Shown here piece by piece: positions 1-8,592 of a stretch of 64,000 nucleotides of DNA. The position numbers and the translations under genes are program-made. Positions within the stretch are counted from its first letter, which is position 1. Every line of letters begins with the position of its first letter. This stretch comes from an uncultured Pseudomonadales bacterium (GTDB lineage Bacteria > Pseudomonadota > Gammaproteobacteria > Pseudomonadales > Cellvibrionaceae): positions 124,001 through 188,000 of the forward strand of contig CANLDL010000003.1 in NCBI GenBank assembly GCA_947489425.1, in the 5' to 3' direction. The notes beneath the pieces were generated by a model. That model made no database searches. It saw only the letters and a program-made list of their open reading frames with translations, and was not told the origin of the DNA.

Positions 1-133
1 CTTTTCTAGTCGCATCTGAGTACCTATATAAATTGAGCAATATATTTGCGTCAAATACAAAAATAGATGAATCCCAGATTTCCCTCAAATTTTCTTGTGA
101 TTCCTTAAAGTGCCCAGGAAATAAACCTTTCAT
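1..133 (-). CDS. PIN-like domain protein, N-terminal part (cut by window edge)
   Basis: Forty-four codons are visible on the minus strand from an ATG at 133 to the window edge, preceded by a good ribosome site (AAGGAG six bases upstream). The start reads MKGLFPGHFKES and continues with IFVFDANILLNLYRYS. This matches the beginning of the PIN_8 'PIN-like domain' family: FPG-x-(Y/F), then a strand ending in V-F-D-(T/A)-N-(V/I)-LL with the first metal-binding Asp. Family members are predicted metal-dependent nucleases, often in defence or accessory regions. It lies directly downstream of an attC-like site, so it is probably an integron cassette gene. The rest is outside the window, so completeness is unknown. 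Confidence 0.75.
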   Translation of the reverse strand, partial: MKGLFPGHFKESQENLREIWDSSIFVFDANILLNLYRYSDATRK

Positions 134-151
134 CGATACTCCTTCATATAC

Positions 152-221
152 ATTGAACGCCCACATAAAGCGAGTCAAGACCACGCTTGTTATTGGCGTT
201 TTTTTAATGTTTTTGTTAGGG
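152..221 (-). repeat. attC-like recombination site 2
   Basis: Read on the minus strand, the spacer between the stop of the 103-aa gene and the PIN-like gene begins with CCCTAACAAAAACAT (R''-L'' side) and ends with ATGTGGGCGTTCAAT (L'-R' side). The two ends are imperfect inverted copies (AACAAAAACAT against AACGCCCACAT). An internal hairpin AAGCG...CGCTT lies between. The TAACAA...GGGCGTT layout resembles the short VCR/attC class of chromosomal integrons. R' (GTTCAAT) deviates from GTTRRRY at one base. Confidence 0.55.
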
Positions 222-225
222 GTTT

Positions 226-537
226 TTAATACCCATAAATAACTTTAAATTTAGATAGCGTATCTTTAAACTCACTATACTCTTTACATTCTGGATGTTG
301 TTCAAGCTCTGAATTAGCCATATCATAATTACATTTAGCTTCGAGACTATTTCCCAGCCCATAATCAGCTTTAGCTAAAACAAGATAATACCCAACTTTT
401 GGAAAGCCTTCGTCTAAAAATGGAACAGACCAACTAGCGTACTTTTTAGCTTTCTTGAAATCAGAATAATCTTCAACCATTCCATTTGCCATTCCCAAGA
501 ATGTACCCGAAATGAAATATTTAATATATTTCAGCAT
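226..537 (-). CDS. Hypothetical small TPR-like protein, integron cassette gene
   Basis: A 103-residue protein with no family I can name. It starts with a hydrophobic stretch (about residues 4-19) that could be a signal anchor. A helical region follows, with tetratricopeptide-like spacing (VGYYLVLAKADYGLGNSLEA...), similar in style to the neighbouring Sel1-like cassette product. The ATG at 537 has a plausible ribosome site (AGGGAT, seven bases upstream) inside the R' end of the upstream attC-like site. That is typical of cassettes, whose reading frame begins a few bases from the recombination point. Flanked on both sides by attC-like sites. No promoter is visible. Confidence 0.55.
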   Translation of the reverse strand: MLKYIKYFISGTFLGMANGMVEDYSDFKKAKKYASWSVPFLDEGFPKVGYYLVLAKADYGLGNSLEAKCNYDMANSELEQHPECKEYSEFKDTLSKFKVIYGY

Positions 538-544
538 TGAATAT

Positions 545-634
545 CCCTAACGCCTGTGTATGGGGCGGCTGGAGCAGTGCGGAAGCCGTCCAGCACGCGT
601 GTTTTTGCGTGCAAACATGACACACTTGTTACAT
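545..634 (-). repeat. attC-like recombination site 1
   Basis: On the minus strand this begins six bases after the stop of the Sel1-like gene with ATGTAACAAGTGTGTCATG and ends with CCATACACAGGCGTTAGGG. The ends pair as an imperfect palindrome (GTGTGTCATG against CATACACA). R' is GTTAGGG, one base off GTTRRRY, and R'' is ATGTAAC. The centre holds GC-rich inverted segments (GCACGC/GCGTGC; CTGGA/TCCAG). Size (90 bp), placement immediately after one ORF and before the next, and the imperfect dyad fit an integron attC. Confidence 0.6.
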
Positions 635-639
635 GTTTA

Positions 640-945
640 TTACTTATTTAGAACTCGCTCTAAATAAGCCACTTTTATTGATGAAAGCTCACTTCCATCA
701 ATTTCTTCAGCTTTTTTCCAAGCGATGAGGGATTTTTTTAAATTCTTTTCGATACCCCAGCCTTGAAGATAGGCTTCACCCAAGCCTTCGTAACCACACG
801 ACTCTCCAGATTTAGCGAGTTCTAAAAACATATCAACCGCTTTCTTTTTATCTCCAGTTGAAAATTGAGCATTAGCTTGAGAACAAGTAATGTCAGCTAT
901 AGCGGCATTTGAAAACAATACTATAAATAGGACTATGTATTTCAT
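640..945 (-). CDS. Small secreted Sel1-repeat-like protein, integron cassette gene
   Basis: I chose the ATG at 945 (102 aa) because AGGAAAG precedes it by two bases and it opens a clear signal peptide (MKYIVLFIVLFSNAAIA, cleavage near residue 17). An in-frame start at 1023 would bury the signal sequence. The mature part has one Sel1/TPR-like unit (about residues 55-85, CGYEGLGEAYLQGWGIEKN...). Two Cys remain in the mature part. It is probably a periplasmic or exported small protein; the function is unknown. It is followed within six bases by an attC-like site, so it is best read as an integron cassette. Confidence 0.6.
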   Translation of the reverse strand: MKYIVLFIVLFSNAAIADITCSQANAQFSTGDKKKAVDMFLELAKSGESCGYEGLGEAYLQGWGIEKNLKKSLIAWKKAEEIDGSELSSIKVAYLERVLNK

Positions 946-1123
946 TCTTTCCTCGTATACATGTAACAGTTTAATATACGGCCTAAGACCATATATTCTA
1001 GAAGCCATATAATTCTGATACAACGGCAGTTAATTTTAAAAATCACTCTATATTCAATAGCTTAACAAAGCCAGTTTTATCACGTAGCTAGATATACGTC
1101 CACTGGCCGTATATTTCGAAACT

Positions 1124-2488
1124 TTAATCAATCGCCTCTAACCCATCGGATAATTTTTTAACCGCAATCACTTCTATACCTTCAATTTTTTGCCTAGGGA
1201 CATTAGCGGCAGGAACAATCGCTTTTTTAAAGCCATGTTTGGCAGCTTCTCTCAAGCGCTCTTGCCCACTAGGCACTGGGCGAATCTCGCCTGATAAGCC
1301 AACCTCACCAAAGGCGATTAAGGTTTGGGGCAGTGGCCGGTCGCGAAAGCTCGATACTATGGCGAGTAATAGCGCAAGGTCGGCACTGGTCTCGCTTACT
1401 TTTACGCCACCTACTACGTTTACAAATACATCTTGATCACCCACCATTAAACCACCGTGGCGATGCAATACAGCAAGCAACATACTTAAGCGATTTTGGT
1501 CTAAACCTACCGCAACACGGCGTGGGTTTCCCATGTGGCTATCATCTACTAAGGCTTGAATTTCAACTAGTAACGGACGCGTACCTTCCCATATAACCAT
1601 CACCACGGAGCCTGAGGACACCTCTTGGTCGCGCTGTAAAAAAATGGCCGATGGGTTGGTTACTTCTTTGAGGCCTTGCTCAGTCATGGCAAAAACGCCT
1701 AACTCATTCACAGCACCAAAGCGGTTTTTACTGCCGCGCAATGTACGGTAGCGCGAGTCGTTTTCGCCCTCTAATAAAATCGAGCAATCAATCATATGCT
1801 CTAAGACTTTTGGCCCCGCCAAGCTGCCATCTTTTGTAACATGGCCAACGAGTATCAATACTGTGCCCGTTTGTTTTGCAAAGCGTGTTAAAAAAGCAGC
1901 ACTCTCGCGTACCTGTGCAACACTGCCCGGTGCCGATTGCACCTCTGCCATATGCATCACTTGGATAGAGTCAACAACGATAATTTTTGGTTTAAGTTTT
2001 TGTGCCGTTAAACATAATTGCTCTACGTTCGTCTCCGAGAGCATTTGTAATTTATCCGTTGCCAAACCTAAACGTTTTGCGCGTAGCGCGACCTGTTGTA
2101 GGGATTCTTCACCCGTAACATAAAGCGCGCTATTACGCTCGGCCAAGTAGCAAAGTACTTGTAGCAATAATGTCGACTTACCCGCACCTGGGTGACCACC
2201 AATTAGTATCACCGAGCCACTCACTAAACCACCACCCAGTACACGATCAAGCTCTGTGGTACCCGTCGTTACTCGTGGAATATCTTCCAAGTCAATCTCG
2301 GCAAGAGTCTGAACAACTGCGTTATCATTACCTGCGTAACCGCTGCGCGTAGAAGGTGACGATTTAGCCGAGCTAAGCCTGACTTCACTTAGGCTATTCC
2401 ATGCATGGCAGCTAGTACACTGCCCTTGCCATTTAGAAAAATCATCACCACATTCATTACACACATAAGCTGTTTTAGCTTTCGCCAT
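1124..2488 (-). CDS. radA: DNA repair protein RadA
   Basis: A 454-aa RadA/Sms, the RecA-like ATPase that drives branch migration of recombination intermediates. The N-terminal zinc finger has Cys10, Cys13, Cys24 and Cys27. Walker A (GGHPGAGKST) is at 97-106, the RadA-specific KNRFG motif is at 254-258, and the C-terminal third is the Lon-protease-like domain, without need of its protease residues. Length and order are normal for the family. It is the first gene of a minus-strand group with a SIMPL protein 29 bp upstream. Downstream at 1094-1116 is a short inverted repeat (ATATACG...CGTATAT) without an obvious T-tract, then the cassette region. Confidence 0.97.
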   Translation of the reverse strand: MAKAKTAYVCNECGDDFSKWQGQCTSCHAWNSLSEVRLSSAKSSPSTRSGYAGNDNAVVQTLAEIDLEDIPRVTTGTTELDRVLGGGLVSGSVILIGGHPGAGKSTLLLQVLCYLAERNSALYVTGEESLQQVALRAKRLGLATDKLQMLSETNVEQLCLTAQKLKPKIIVVDSIQVMHMAEVQSAPGSVAQVRESAAFLTRFAKQTGTVLILVGHVTKDGSLAGPKVLEHMIDCSILLEGENDSRYRTLRGSKNRFGAVNELGVFAMTEQGLKEVTNPSAIFLQRDQEVSSGSVVMVIWEGTRPLLVEIQALVDDSHMGNPRRVAVGLDQNRLSMLLAVLHRHGGLMVGDQDVFVNVVGGVKVSETSADLALLLAIVSSFRDRPLPQTLIAFGEVGLSGEIRPVPSGQERLREAAKHGFKKAIVPAANVPRQKIEGIEVIAVKKLSDGLEAID

Positions 2489-2517
2489 TTGCGACTACCT
2501 TTACTACTTTTAACGAT

Positions 2518-3250
2518 TTATTTTGAAGATAAAAAATATTCAACAGATACTGATGCACGCACCGTTATATCACCCGCTTTGATAGGTGGTGCAATATCGG
2601 CTTTGGCGGACAAAGCCGAGCGCGAAAAACTTGCCGCTTGTACGCGTTCAATAGAGGCAGCCGCATTATCCAAATGAATTTTTTTAATACCAACCACCTT
2701 TAGCTCACTTGATTTTGCAACAAAGCCTGCGTCTTCTTTGGCATTTTTTATTGCACTAGCAATGGCTTTTTCTCGGTATTCTCTTGGATTAGCCAAACCA
2801 AAGTTTATGGATTGAACTTGATTAGCACCTGCAGTTGTTGCTGCACTCACGAGCTCACCCACTAACTCCATCTTGCTGGTGACTACCTTTAGCGTATTAT
2901 TAACACTGTAAGCAGTAATTTTAGACTTCCATTCCTCACTAGAAGAAGAGCTTCTTGGTCTCGATGACCAAATAGGGTGTACGCCAAAGCGCTGTGTTCT
3001 TAAATCATTTTTATCAATACCTTGTTGGACAAGGGCTGTAATAATTTTTTGCATTAAACGGCTGTTGTCAGCCAAGGCGCGTTTTGCTGTTTTATTTTGC
3101 GTAGTCACGCCCAAGACAATAGTGACCTGGTCGGGCTCGACTTTTAGCTCCGACTCACCGCGCACATATAATATAGTTTGTGATTTATCATCATTGGCCC
3201 ATGCATTTAAAGAGAACACAACAAACAAAAAACAAAGTATTAACTTCATT
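2518..3250 (-). CDS. SIMPL domain (DUF541) periplasmic protein
   Basis: I chose the ATG at 3250 (244 aa): AAGGTG lies upstream at good spacing, and the protein then opens with a signal peptide (MKLILCFLFVVFSLNAWA). The mature protein is one SIMPL/DUF541 domain. It has an early strand Y-V-R-G-E-S-E-L-K-V-E-P-D-Q-V, a helix with NKTAKRALADN, and the closing ITVRASVSVEY strand. Members (for example E. coli YggE) are periplasmic or outer-membrane associated and linked to oxidative stress; biochemical function is unsettled. It sits between radA and a small membrane protein on the same strand. Confidence 0.85.
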
Positions 3251-3290
3251 ACGGCACCTTTTATCTGGTTGATTATTAACTTCTGACTTA

Positions 3291-3767
3291 CTATGAAATA
3301 TAGCCCAAGCCACCCCATTGCGGCTCAACACCTATAAACCATGCTTTAATAACAACATTATTTGTACTTTTAATATGCTTAACTTTCACATTAATCCCCA
3401 TCAATATCTGGCTTTTTATCTTAGGTAAATATTCTTTTTCTGCTACCAATTCATATTGTCTTGGAGGTTCAAATCTATACAAATTCTCATAAGGCTTATG
3501 AGACCTTATTTCTTTTAAAAAGCCTAAATAAGCTAGTCGATTCTTTTTTCTCTTAGCATGCAGCAGTCGTAACAGCGGTGCCAATAACAAAAGAAAGGAG
3601 AAAATACCTAAAATAGAAATAGAAAAAACCGCTAGATTTAGAGTCAATACGCCATACAAGAGTGAAGTCAACACTGTTAAAGGGAAAGCAATCAGAAGCC
3701 CAGCACCAGGGCCTCCAAAATAGCCTAACTCTAATATTAGTTCTTTTACATGTCTTAATTTCTTCAT
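3291..3767 (-). CDS. Hypothetical membrane protein, two transmembrane segments
   Basis: The likely start is ATG 3767 (158 aa, MKKLRHVKEL), 16 bp after the stop of the DUF4197 gene. A longer in-frame extension to 3902 would overlap that gene and has no signal-like features. It has a short basic N terminus, then two hydrophobic segments (about residues 20-40 and 45-68) separated by a very short turn. A basic stretch (HAKRKKNR) and a soluble C-terminal half of about 85 residues follow. The Shine-Dalgarno site is poor, suggesting translation coupled to the upstream gene. No family recognised. Confidence 0.55.
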   Translation of the reverse strand: MKKLRHVKELILELGYFGGPGAGLLIAFPLTVLTSLLYGVLTLNLAVFSISILGIFSFLLLLAPLLRLLHAKRKKNRLAYLGFLKEIRSHKPYENLYRFEPPRQYELVAEKEYLPKIKSQILMGINVKVKHIKSTNNVVIKAWFIGVEPQWGGLGYIS

Positions 3768-3783
3768 AGGGTTTGCAGTTTTA

Positions 3784-4551
3784 TTATTGGCCAAATACTT
3801 TTTTAAGCAGTGCAGTTGTTTGACGCACAGGGTCTTTCCTAATTGCGGCCTCTTGCTCCGCAAGATAGTGAAATACACCATTAAGCGCACCTTGGGAGAC
3901 ATGGCTCGTTAAATCAGATTTAACGTCGGGAACAAAGGGGATATTTTTATAAGCCGATATCATTTTGTCGTAATAGGCAATGGCACCGACTTGCGAGAGA
4001 CTATCGGATATAATGGGTTCCATCGCCTTGGTCAAGTCCGGCGTCATACGCTCCTCAAAAAATCGGGTGGCAGAGTCCTCAGGCCCATTATAAATACGAC
4101 GCACATCGTCAAATTTCATACCTTGTATAGTATCTACAAAAAGCGCTTTCGCCTCTGGCGTCGCCTGCTCCGCTGCGCGATTAAGCCTTAGGGTAAAGTC
4201 ATCGACCATATAGCCTAAACCTACACTTTTTAATGCACTACTCACCGTTTGTAGCGATTGGGGCATAGGGATACGAACGATTGCATCTTTGTTAAAACCA
4301 TCGACTGCCCCCAACTGATTAACCACCTTCTTACTACCTAGCTCTAAGGCCTCCTTAAAAGCTGCCGTAATATCAGTATTGGATAAAGCACTACCATTTT
4401 TGTTGGCAGGTGCAGTAACGTCTTCCAGTGGTACATCTTTAACCAGCTCCTTTGCCTTATCCCACCAGCTAGCACTACTGAACGCACTCACCGATACCAG
4501 TGATATCAAGACTAACGCACGAAACATAATCATATATAAAACATTGGACAT
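3784..4551 (-). CDS. DUF4197 domain secreted protein
   Basis: A 255-aa protein with an N-terminal signal sequence (hydrophobic stretch around MFRALVLISLVSVSAFSSA). A long helical domain follows, matching DUF4197 as I know it: ALSNTDITAAFKEALELGSKKVV near residue 55, then PEAKALF...GMKFDDVRRIYNG in the middle, and the end KDPVRQTTALLKKVFG. Function is unknown; such proteins are exported in many gammaproteobacteria. The first ATG at 4551 has AGGTAG at good distance; an alternative ATG at 4527 gives a more standard signal peptide. It heads the minus-strand group running down to radA. Confidence 0.8.
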   Translation of the reverse strand: MSNVLYMIMFRALVLISLVSVSAFSSASWWDKAKELVKDVPLEDVTAPANKNGSALSNTDITAAFKEALELGSKKVVNQLGAVDGFNKDAIVRIPMPQSLQTVSSALKSVGLGYMVDDFTLRLNRAAEQATPEAKALFVDTIQGMKFDDVRRIYNGPEDSATRFFEERMTPDLTKAMEPIISDSLSQVGAIAYYDKMISAYKNIPFVPDVKSDLTSHVSQGALNGVFHYLAEQEAAIRKDPVRQTTALLKKVFGQ

Positions 4552-4680
4552 AAATTACTACCTACAAAGTTAATATTTCCTAACAAACTGGCTTTTGCAT
4601 GAATACGCGCTTATCAATACATCACCATTGATAGCAATATGATCATAGTCTCCTCAAACACAGGATGGTAGAATTAACCC

Positions 4681-6042
4681 ATGACAAACCTGTTACCCGA
4701 AAAGCCTATTCTCGTATCTCCCAAACTCGCAGCTAGCATTGGCCTGGAAGAGGCTACGATGCTGTCTCTGCTCGACGATATAACACGCTATAAAGAGGGC
4801 ATGACGAGCCAAGGCTTACAATGGTATCACTTAAGCGAGAAAACACTAAAAGATCATATCCCATTTTGGGACACACGAGATATACAACGTATTAGCCAAC
4901 GCTTACGCGACCTTGGTTTAATTCTTATTCGCTCTGCGCCCTTTATGCAATCGCTGGTGATCGACTTTGCCTTTAACCACAAAAGTAATGCCGCACAACT
5001 TGCCCCGCAATCTCGCCATACCACAACTCAAACACATGCACGCCAACGAGTACACAACGGTGGGGCATCAATTATTGCGGCAAACTGGCAACCCGACAGC
5101 GAGACCTTAATTGCATTGGGGCAGCTTAATATCCCTGAGCACTTTGCACGTGAGCAAACCCCCGAATTCGTTAATTATTGGCGTGAAACAGGAGAGACTC
5201 AACGCGCATGGGGCAGTAAATTTATACAGCATGTCAAACGCCAGTGGACTTTTCATAGCACACAAATGGCACGACAAAATCGTGCTACAACACTACCCGG
5301 TAATTGGCAGCCTAGCAAGGACGTGCAAAGTCAGATTGCGGGCGAAGGTATACCAGCAACCTTTAGCGACAAAGTCCTGGGCAAATTCCGCCTTTATCAT
5401 CAAAAGTCAGGCACAAGCCATATTAATTGGGATATGCCCTTTTTCTCTTGGGTAAAAGAAGAGTGGCAACAGCAAGACACACCCTTTATCGAGACCAAAA
5501 AAAGCACACCGATGAGTGCCGATTGGCAGCCCAATCAGCATACGCTGAACTATTTAAATATTAGCTACGGGATAGATGCGAGCTTTATTCAAGAGAGCAT
5601 TCCTGAATTTATTCATAAATGGATAGAGAAAAAAGCGATTTACTCTGAATGGGGCAAAGTATTTGCCGAGCATGTCATCGAGCAATGGCGTTTTGTGCAG
5701 GCAGGCGTTAGCCGTAACCCCATCAGCAAACCTATTAGCAAAAACTGGCAACCTTCGAATGATTGCCTAGAGATACTCAGCAATCAACTAGAAATAGATC
5801 CTAATTTTACACAGTCACAGCTTGCAGAATTTATTTTATATTGGAGCAACCGCGCAGAGCCACGCCATAGTTGGGACAATATATTTTTACAACATATCAA
5901 ACGCCAATGGGCAGCGATTCATCATCAAGGTCGAGCCAATACAGGTAACCATAATGAAAGACAGCAAACCACTTCTGGATCAAGTCGCACAAAAGATCGC
6001 ACCATCGCACAACAGCTCAACGACACCAGCTGGGCATCTTAG
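4681..6042 (+). CDS. Replication protein with four tandem DnaT-like DNA-binding domains
   Basis: A 453-aa protein. Residues 1-100 look like a winged-helix module (LQWYHLSEKTLKDHIPFW...QRLRDLGLI). Four repeats of one unit follow at about 135-189, 208-262, 281-336 and 355-410. Each starts with (N/D)WQP and ends with a Trp in a pattern such as F-x-Q-H-(V/I)-K-R-Q-W, with a central EF-x-x-Y/W. This is the DnaT C-terminal ssDNA-binding fold, which E. coli DnaT carries once for PriA-PriB-DnaT primosome assembly. Linkers are polar. Its 3' end overlaps a lambda P-like gene by 89 bp, so the pair probably acts together in helicase loading. Four copies is unusual. Confidence 0.75.
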   Translation: MTNLLPEKPILVSPKLAASIGLEEATMLSLLDDITRYKEGMTSQGLQWYHLSEKTLKDHIPFWDTRDIQRISQRLRDLGLILIRSAPFMQSLVIDFAFNHKSNAAQLAPQSRHTTTQTHARQRVHNGGASIIAANWQPDSETLIALGQLNIPEHFAREQTPEFVNYWRETGETQRAWGSKFIQHVKRQWTFHSTQMARQNRATTLPGNWQPSKDVQSQIAGEGIPATFSDKVLGKFRLYHQKSGTSHINWDMPFFSWVKEEWQQQDTPFIETKKSTPMSADWQPNQHTLNYLNISYGIDASFIQESIPEFIHKWIEKKAIYSEWGKVFAEHVIEQWRFVQAGVSRNPISKPISKNWQPSNDCLEILSNQLEIDPNFTQSQLAEFILYWSNRAEPRHSWDNIFLQHIKRQWAAIHHQGRANTGNHNERQQTTSGSSRTKDRTIAQQLNDTSWAS

Positions 6043-6679
6043 TACAGACTCCCAAGTAAATATTGCTAATCGCAGCTACTTTAAAGCAAGAGATGAAAGC
6101 AAAAATGTCGAGGTAAAAACAGAGCTTGTTGAAGCTATTAATGAATGCTTTGAACTACTACGCCTTAATTACCAACACCTGTATTTTAGCGCGTACCCAG
6201 AGATCGATGCCGTTAATGCCGCCAAACGTTTGTGGCTAGAAAGTGTTGCGCCATTTAATGCCGATACTGTGCGCAAAGCGACACATGAACTCATTAAACA
6301 CTCTGATTATTTACCAACCATCAGCCGCGTTATCAAAAAATGTACTGAGTTAAGCGGTGGCAATACGCTACTCGATGCCCATAGTGCCTATAGCGAAGCA
6401 TGCAATGCACCCTCACCTAAAACGAATTATAACTGGAGCCATCCCGCTATTTATTATGCCGGCAAAGCAAGCGACTGGTATTTTTTGGCCAACAATACCG
6501 AGCAAAAGGCGTTTCCTGTTTTTAGAGCACATTACGAGAAAATTTGTGAGCGTGTGCGAGCTGGTGAAGAGTTATTACCCGTTCAGCAATTGGCCCTACC
6601 CAAAACCAGCGAAGTATCGCTGAGTAAAGAAGAAAATATTCAACGTATGGATAGCTTGCGCAAACAGTTAGATATTTAA
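5954..6679 (+). CDS. Lambda P-like replication / helicase-loader protein
   Basis: The start at ATG 5954 (241 aa) is preferred because AGGTAA lies upstream and an in-frame extension to 5822 lies entirely inside the preceding gene. The protein resembles bacteriophage replication protein P-type helicase loaders. It has a helical core (ELVEAINECFELLRLNYQHLY...A-A-K-R-L-W), then PFNADTVRKATHELIKHSDYLPTISRVIKKC, and a C-terminal NWSHPAIYYAGKASDWYFL block. No Walker motif is present, as expected for the P class rather than DnaC. Overlap with the DnaT-like gene implies translational coupling. No other phage genes surround it, so this looks like a resident chromosomal primosome pair. Confidence 0.65.
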   Translation: MKDSKPLLDQVAQKIAPSHNSSTTPAGHLSTDSQVNIANRSYFKARDESKNVEVKTELVEAINECFELLRLNYQHLYFSAYPEIDAVNAAKRLWLESVAPFNADTVRKATHELIKHSDYLPTISRVIKKCTELSGGNTLLDAHSAYSEACNAPSPKTNYNWSHPAIYYAGKASDWYFLANNTEQKAFPVFRAHYEKICERVRAGEELLPVQQLALPKTSEVSLSKEENIQRMDSLRKQLDI

Positions 6680-6777
6680 CTCACAGCTAGAGTCTGTCCA
6701 TAATAACCCAATAGTTTTTGAATTGTTGTTAGCACCACTTACATCAAGAAAATCACTATCTACTAACTAAATATTTT

Positions 6778-7095
6778 ATGACCGATATAAATTCCAAAGA
6801 AGATTCGCCGCAATCTGAACTACAATCAAAATTAAATCTTGAAACCGCTCAAATTGCTTGGCGTGAGCTACAAACCTTTTTTGCCGCAGGCTCTGTCGTA
6901 TTCGTCGATTCATCCCAAGACATGCTGTACGTTGCTGAGCAATTAGTCGCGGACAACTCAGCTTTATTTTCTGAGTGGGTAAAAAAGGGATGGGTAGGCG
7001 CAGTCTCTGACGAACAAGCCCTAGAATGGTATAACCGAGACGCCCTATTATGGAGTGTTGTTATTAAACCTTGGGTATTGGTTCAAGAACGTTAG
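6778..7095 (+). CDS. DUF2288 family protein
   Basis: A 105-aa acidic cytoplasmic protein matching DUF2288. The family core LNLETAQIAWRELQTFFAAG starts near residue 20, followed by a VDSSQDML strand-helix and the conserved end LLWSVVIKPWVLVQ. Function is unknown. No signal sequence. It stands alone between the replication pair and the convergent TRAP transporter genes; a hairpin follows immediately. Confidence 0.85.
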   Translation: MTDINSKEDSPQSELQSKLNLETAQIAWRELQTFFAAGSVVFVDSSQDMLYVAEQLVADNSALFSEWVKKGWVGAVSDEQALEWYNRDALLWSVVIKPWVLVQER

Positions 7096-7102
7096 AGATA
7101 AT

Positions 7103-7141
7103 CTATTAAGCGCTAAGCAGAGGCTCCTTAACGCTTAATAG
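7103..7141. terminator. Hairpin between convergent DUF2288 and dctM genes
   Basis: A perfect 10-bp stem, CTATTAAGCG at 7103-7112 with CGCTTAATAG at 7132-7141, loop 19 bases. Outer GATAA/TTATC pairing can extend it. No long T-tract on either side, so it may be a weak bidirectional terminator or an mRNA-end stabiliser. Confidence 0.5.
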
Positions 7142-7165
7142 AGAAAGGTTATCTATTGATCAACG

Positions 7166-8566
7166 CTATCGCGTAATAATTTCCGGCCCCATCATTGTTG
7201 TTGGCAGCCATGTCGACACGAAGGGTACATAAGTTACAACGATCAAAAACAAAAACAGTACTGCACAGAATGGCATAGCAGCTTTTACAACCCGTGCCAT
7301 ACTCATCCCCGTAATACCCGATGTCACAAATAAGTTAAGCCCAATCGGTGGTGTAATCATGCCGATCTCCATGTTCACAATCATCATAATACCCAAGTGA
7401 ATAGGGTCGATACCCAACTCGATAGCAATAGGAAACACAACAGGCGCCACAATCAATAACAGACCCGATGGCTCCATAAACTGCCCACCGATTAACAAAA
7501 TAATATTCACTACTATTAAGAACTGCCACCATTCAAAACCGGCATCGAGCATTAAATTAGTAATTAGATCGGGGATACGCTCCGAGACAAGTACGTGAGA
7601 AAACACCAGAGCATTGACGATAATAAACATCAGCATAATAGTGGTTTTAGCACCCTCGACCATTACGCCCCGCGTCTCACCATGAAAAAATAACACTGGA
7701 AACTTACCCAACATCGCACCCAAGTTTCTTGCAGCCGACTGGCCAAAGCTTTCGCCATCAATCTTCCAGGGTACACCTTTTAATGGCCCCATATCTCTAT
7801 AAATTAATGTCGCAATTAAAAAAGCATACACTGCAGCAACAGCAGCAGCCTCGGTAGGTGTAAACACCCCACTATAAATACCGCCCAAAATAATAACGAT
7901 AAGCAACAAACCCCAAGAGGCAGAAGCTGCTGATTCCATAACTTCTTTAATGCCTGCAAATTCACGCTTAGGCATGTTTTTAACCCGTGCATAAATGTAA
8001 ATAGCAGACATCAGCATTAAGCCCGCAACAAGTCCTGGAATAACGCCACCCAAAAACATACGGCCAACAGAGACATCCGTTGCTGCGGCATAAACCACCA
8101 TAACAATCGATGGCGGAATTAAAATACCCAAAGTACCTGCATTGGCAATCACACCAGCGGCAAAGTCTTTGGTGTAACCTACTTCGCGCATTGCCGCAAT
8201 CGCAATACTGCCAATAGCCACAACCGTCGCAGGCGATGAGCCAGATAATGCCGCAAATAACATGCAAGCAAATACACTGGCAATGGCAAGACCACCACGA
8301 AAATGCCCCATAGTTGCTACGGAGAAGCGAATAATACGTTTAGCTACACCACCGGTCGACATAAATGACGACGCTAAGATAAAAAACGGGATAGCCAACA
8401 ATGTATATTTTTGCGATGCATTTAAAAGTTGTAAGGCAACCGACGAGACGGAATCTACCGATAAAAACGCAATAACAATGACACTGGATAAACCTAAAGA
8501 TACCGAGACAGGCACACCCAAAAATAAAAACAAAAACAAAAGACCAAATAAAATGATACTTTCCAC
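7166..8566 (-). CDS. dctM: TRAP transporter large permease DctM
   Basis: A 466-aa polytopic membrane protein with the DctM/SiaM signature. It opens with a hydrophobic FLFLFLGVPVSVSLGL segment, then GSSPATVVAIGSIAIAAMREVGYTKDFAAGVIANAGTLGILIPPSIVMVVYA, and near the end NMEIGMITPPIGLNLFV. It is the ion-coupled transport subunit of a tripartite ATP-independent transporter. It is slightly longer than the usual 425-430 aa because of a central loop around residues 255-300. The start is GTG at 8566 with GAGG eight bases upstream. It forms an operon with dctQ 26 bp upstream and dctP beyond. Confidence 0.93.
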   Translation of the reverse strand: MESIILFGLLFLFLFLGVPVSVSLGLSSVIVIAFLSVDSVSSVALQLLNASQKYTLLAIPFFILASSFMSTGGVAKRIIRFSVATMGHFRGGLAIASVFACMLFAALSGSSPATVVAIGSIAIAAMREVGYTKDFAAGVIANAGTLGILIPPSIVMVVYAAATDVSVGRMFLGGVIPGLVAGLMLMSAIYIYARVKNMPKREFAGIKEVMESAASASWGLLLIVIILGGIYSGVFTPTEAAAVAAVYAFLIATLIYRDMGPLKGVPWKIDGESFGQSAARNLGAMLGKFPVLFFHGETRGVMVEGAKTTIMLMFIIVNALVFSHVLVSERIPDLITNLMLDAGFEWWQFLIVVNIILLIGGQFMEPSGLLLIVAPVVFPIAIELGIDPIHLGIMMIVNMEIGMITPPIGLNLFVTSGITGMSMARVVKAAMPFCAVLFLFLIVVTYVPFVSTWLPTTMMGPEIITR

Positions 8567-8592
8567 AACAAATCCTCTTTAATCTTTTATTA

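Noticed and set aside
33-242. Plus-strand 69-codon open frame at the left edge
   Set aside because: It runs antisense to the PIN-like gene start and across the attC-like site, has no ribosome site, and its composition is not protein-like. The minus-strand gene has a clear start and family match.
4681-6679. Prophage remnant at the DnaT/P-like pair
   Set aside because: No integrase, structural or lysis genes are nearby; flanking genes are ordinary chromosomal genes and base composition does not change visibly.
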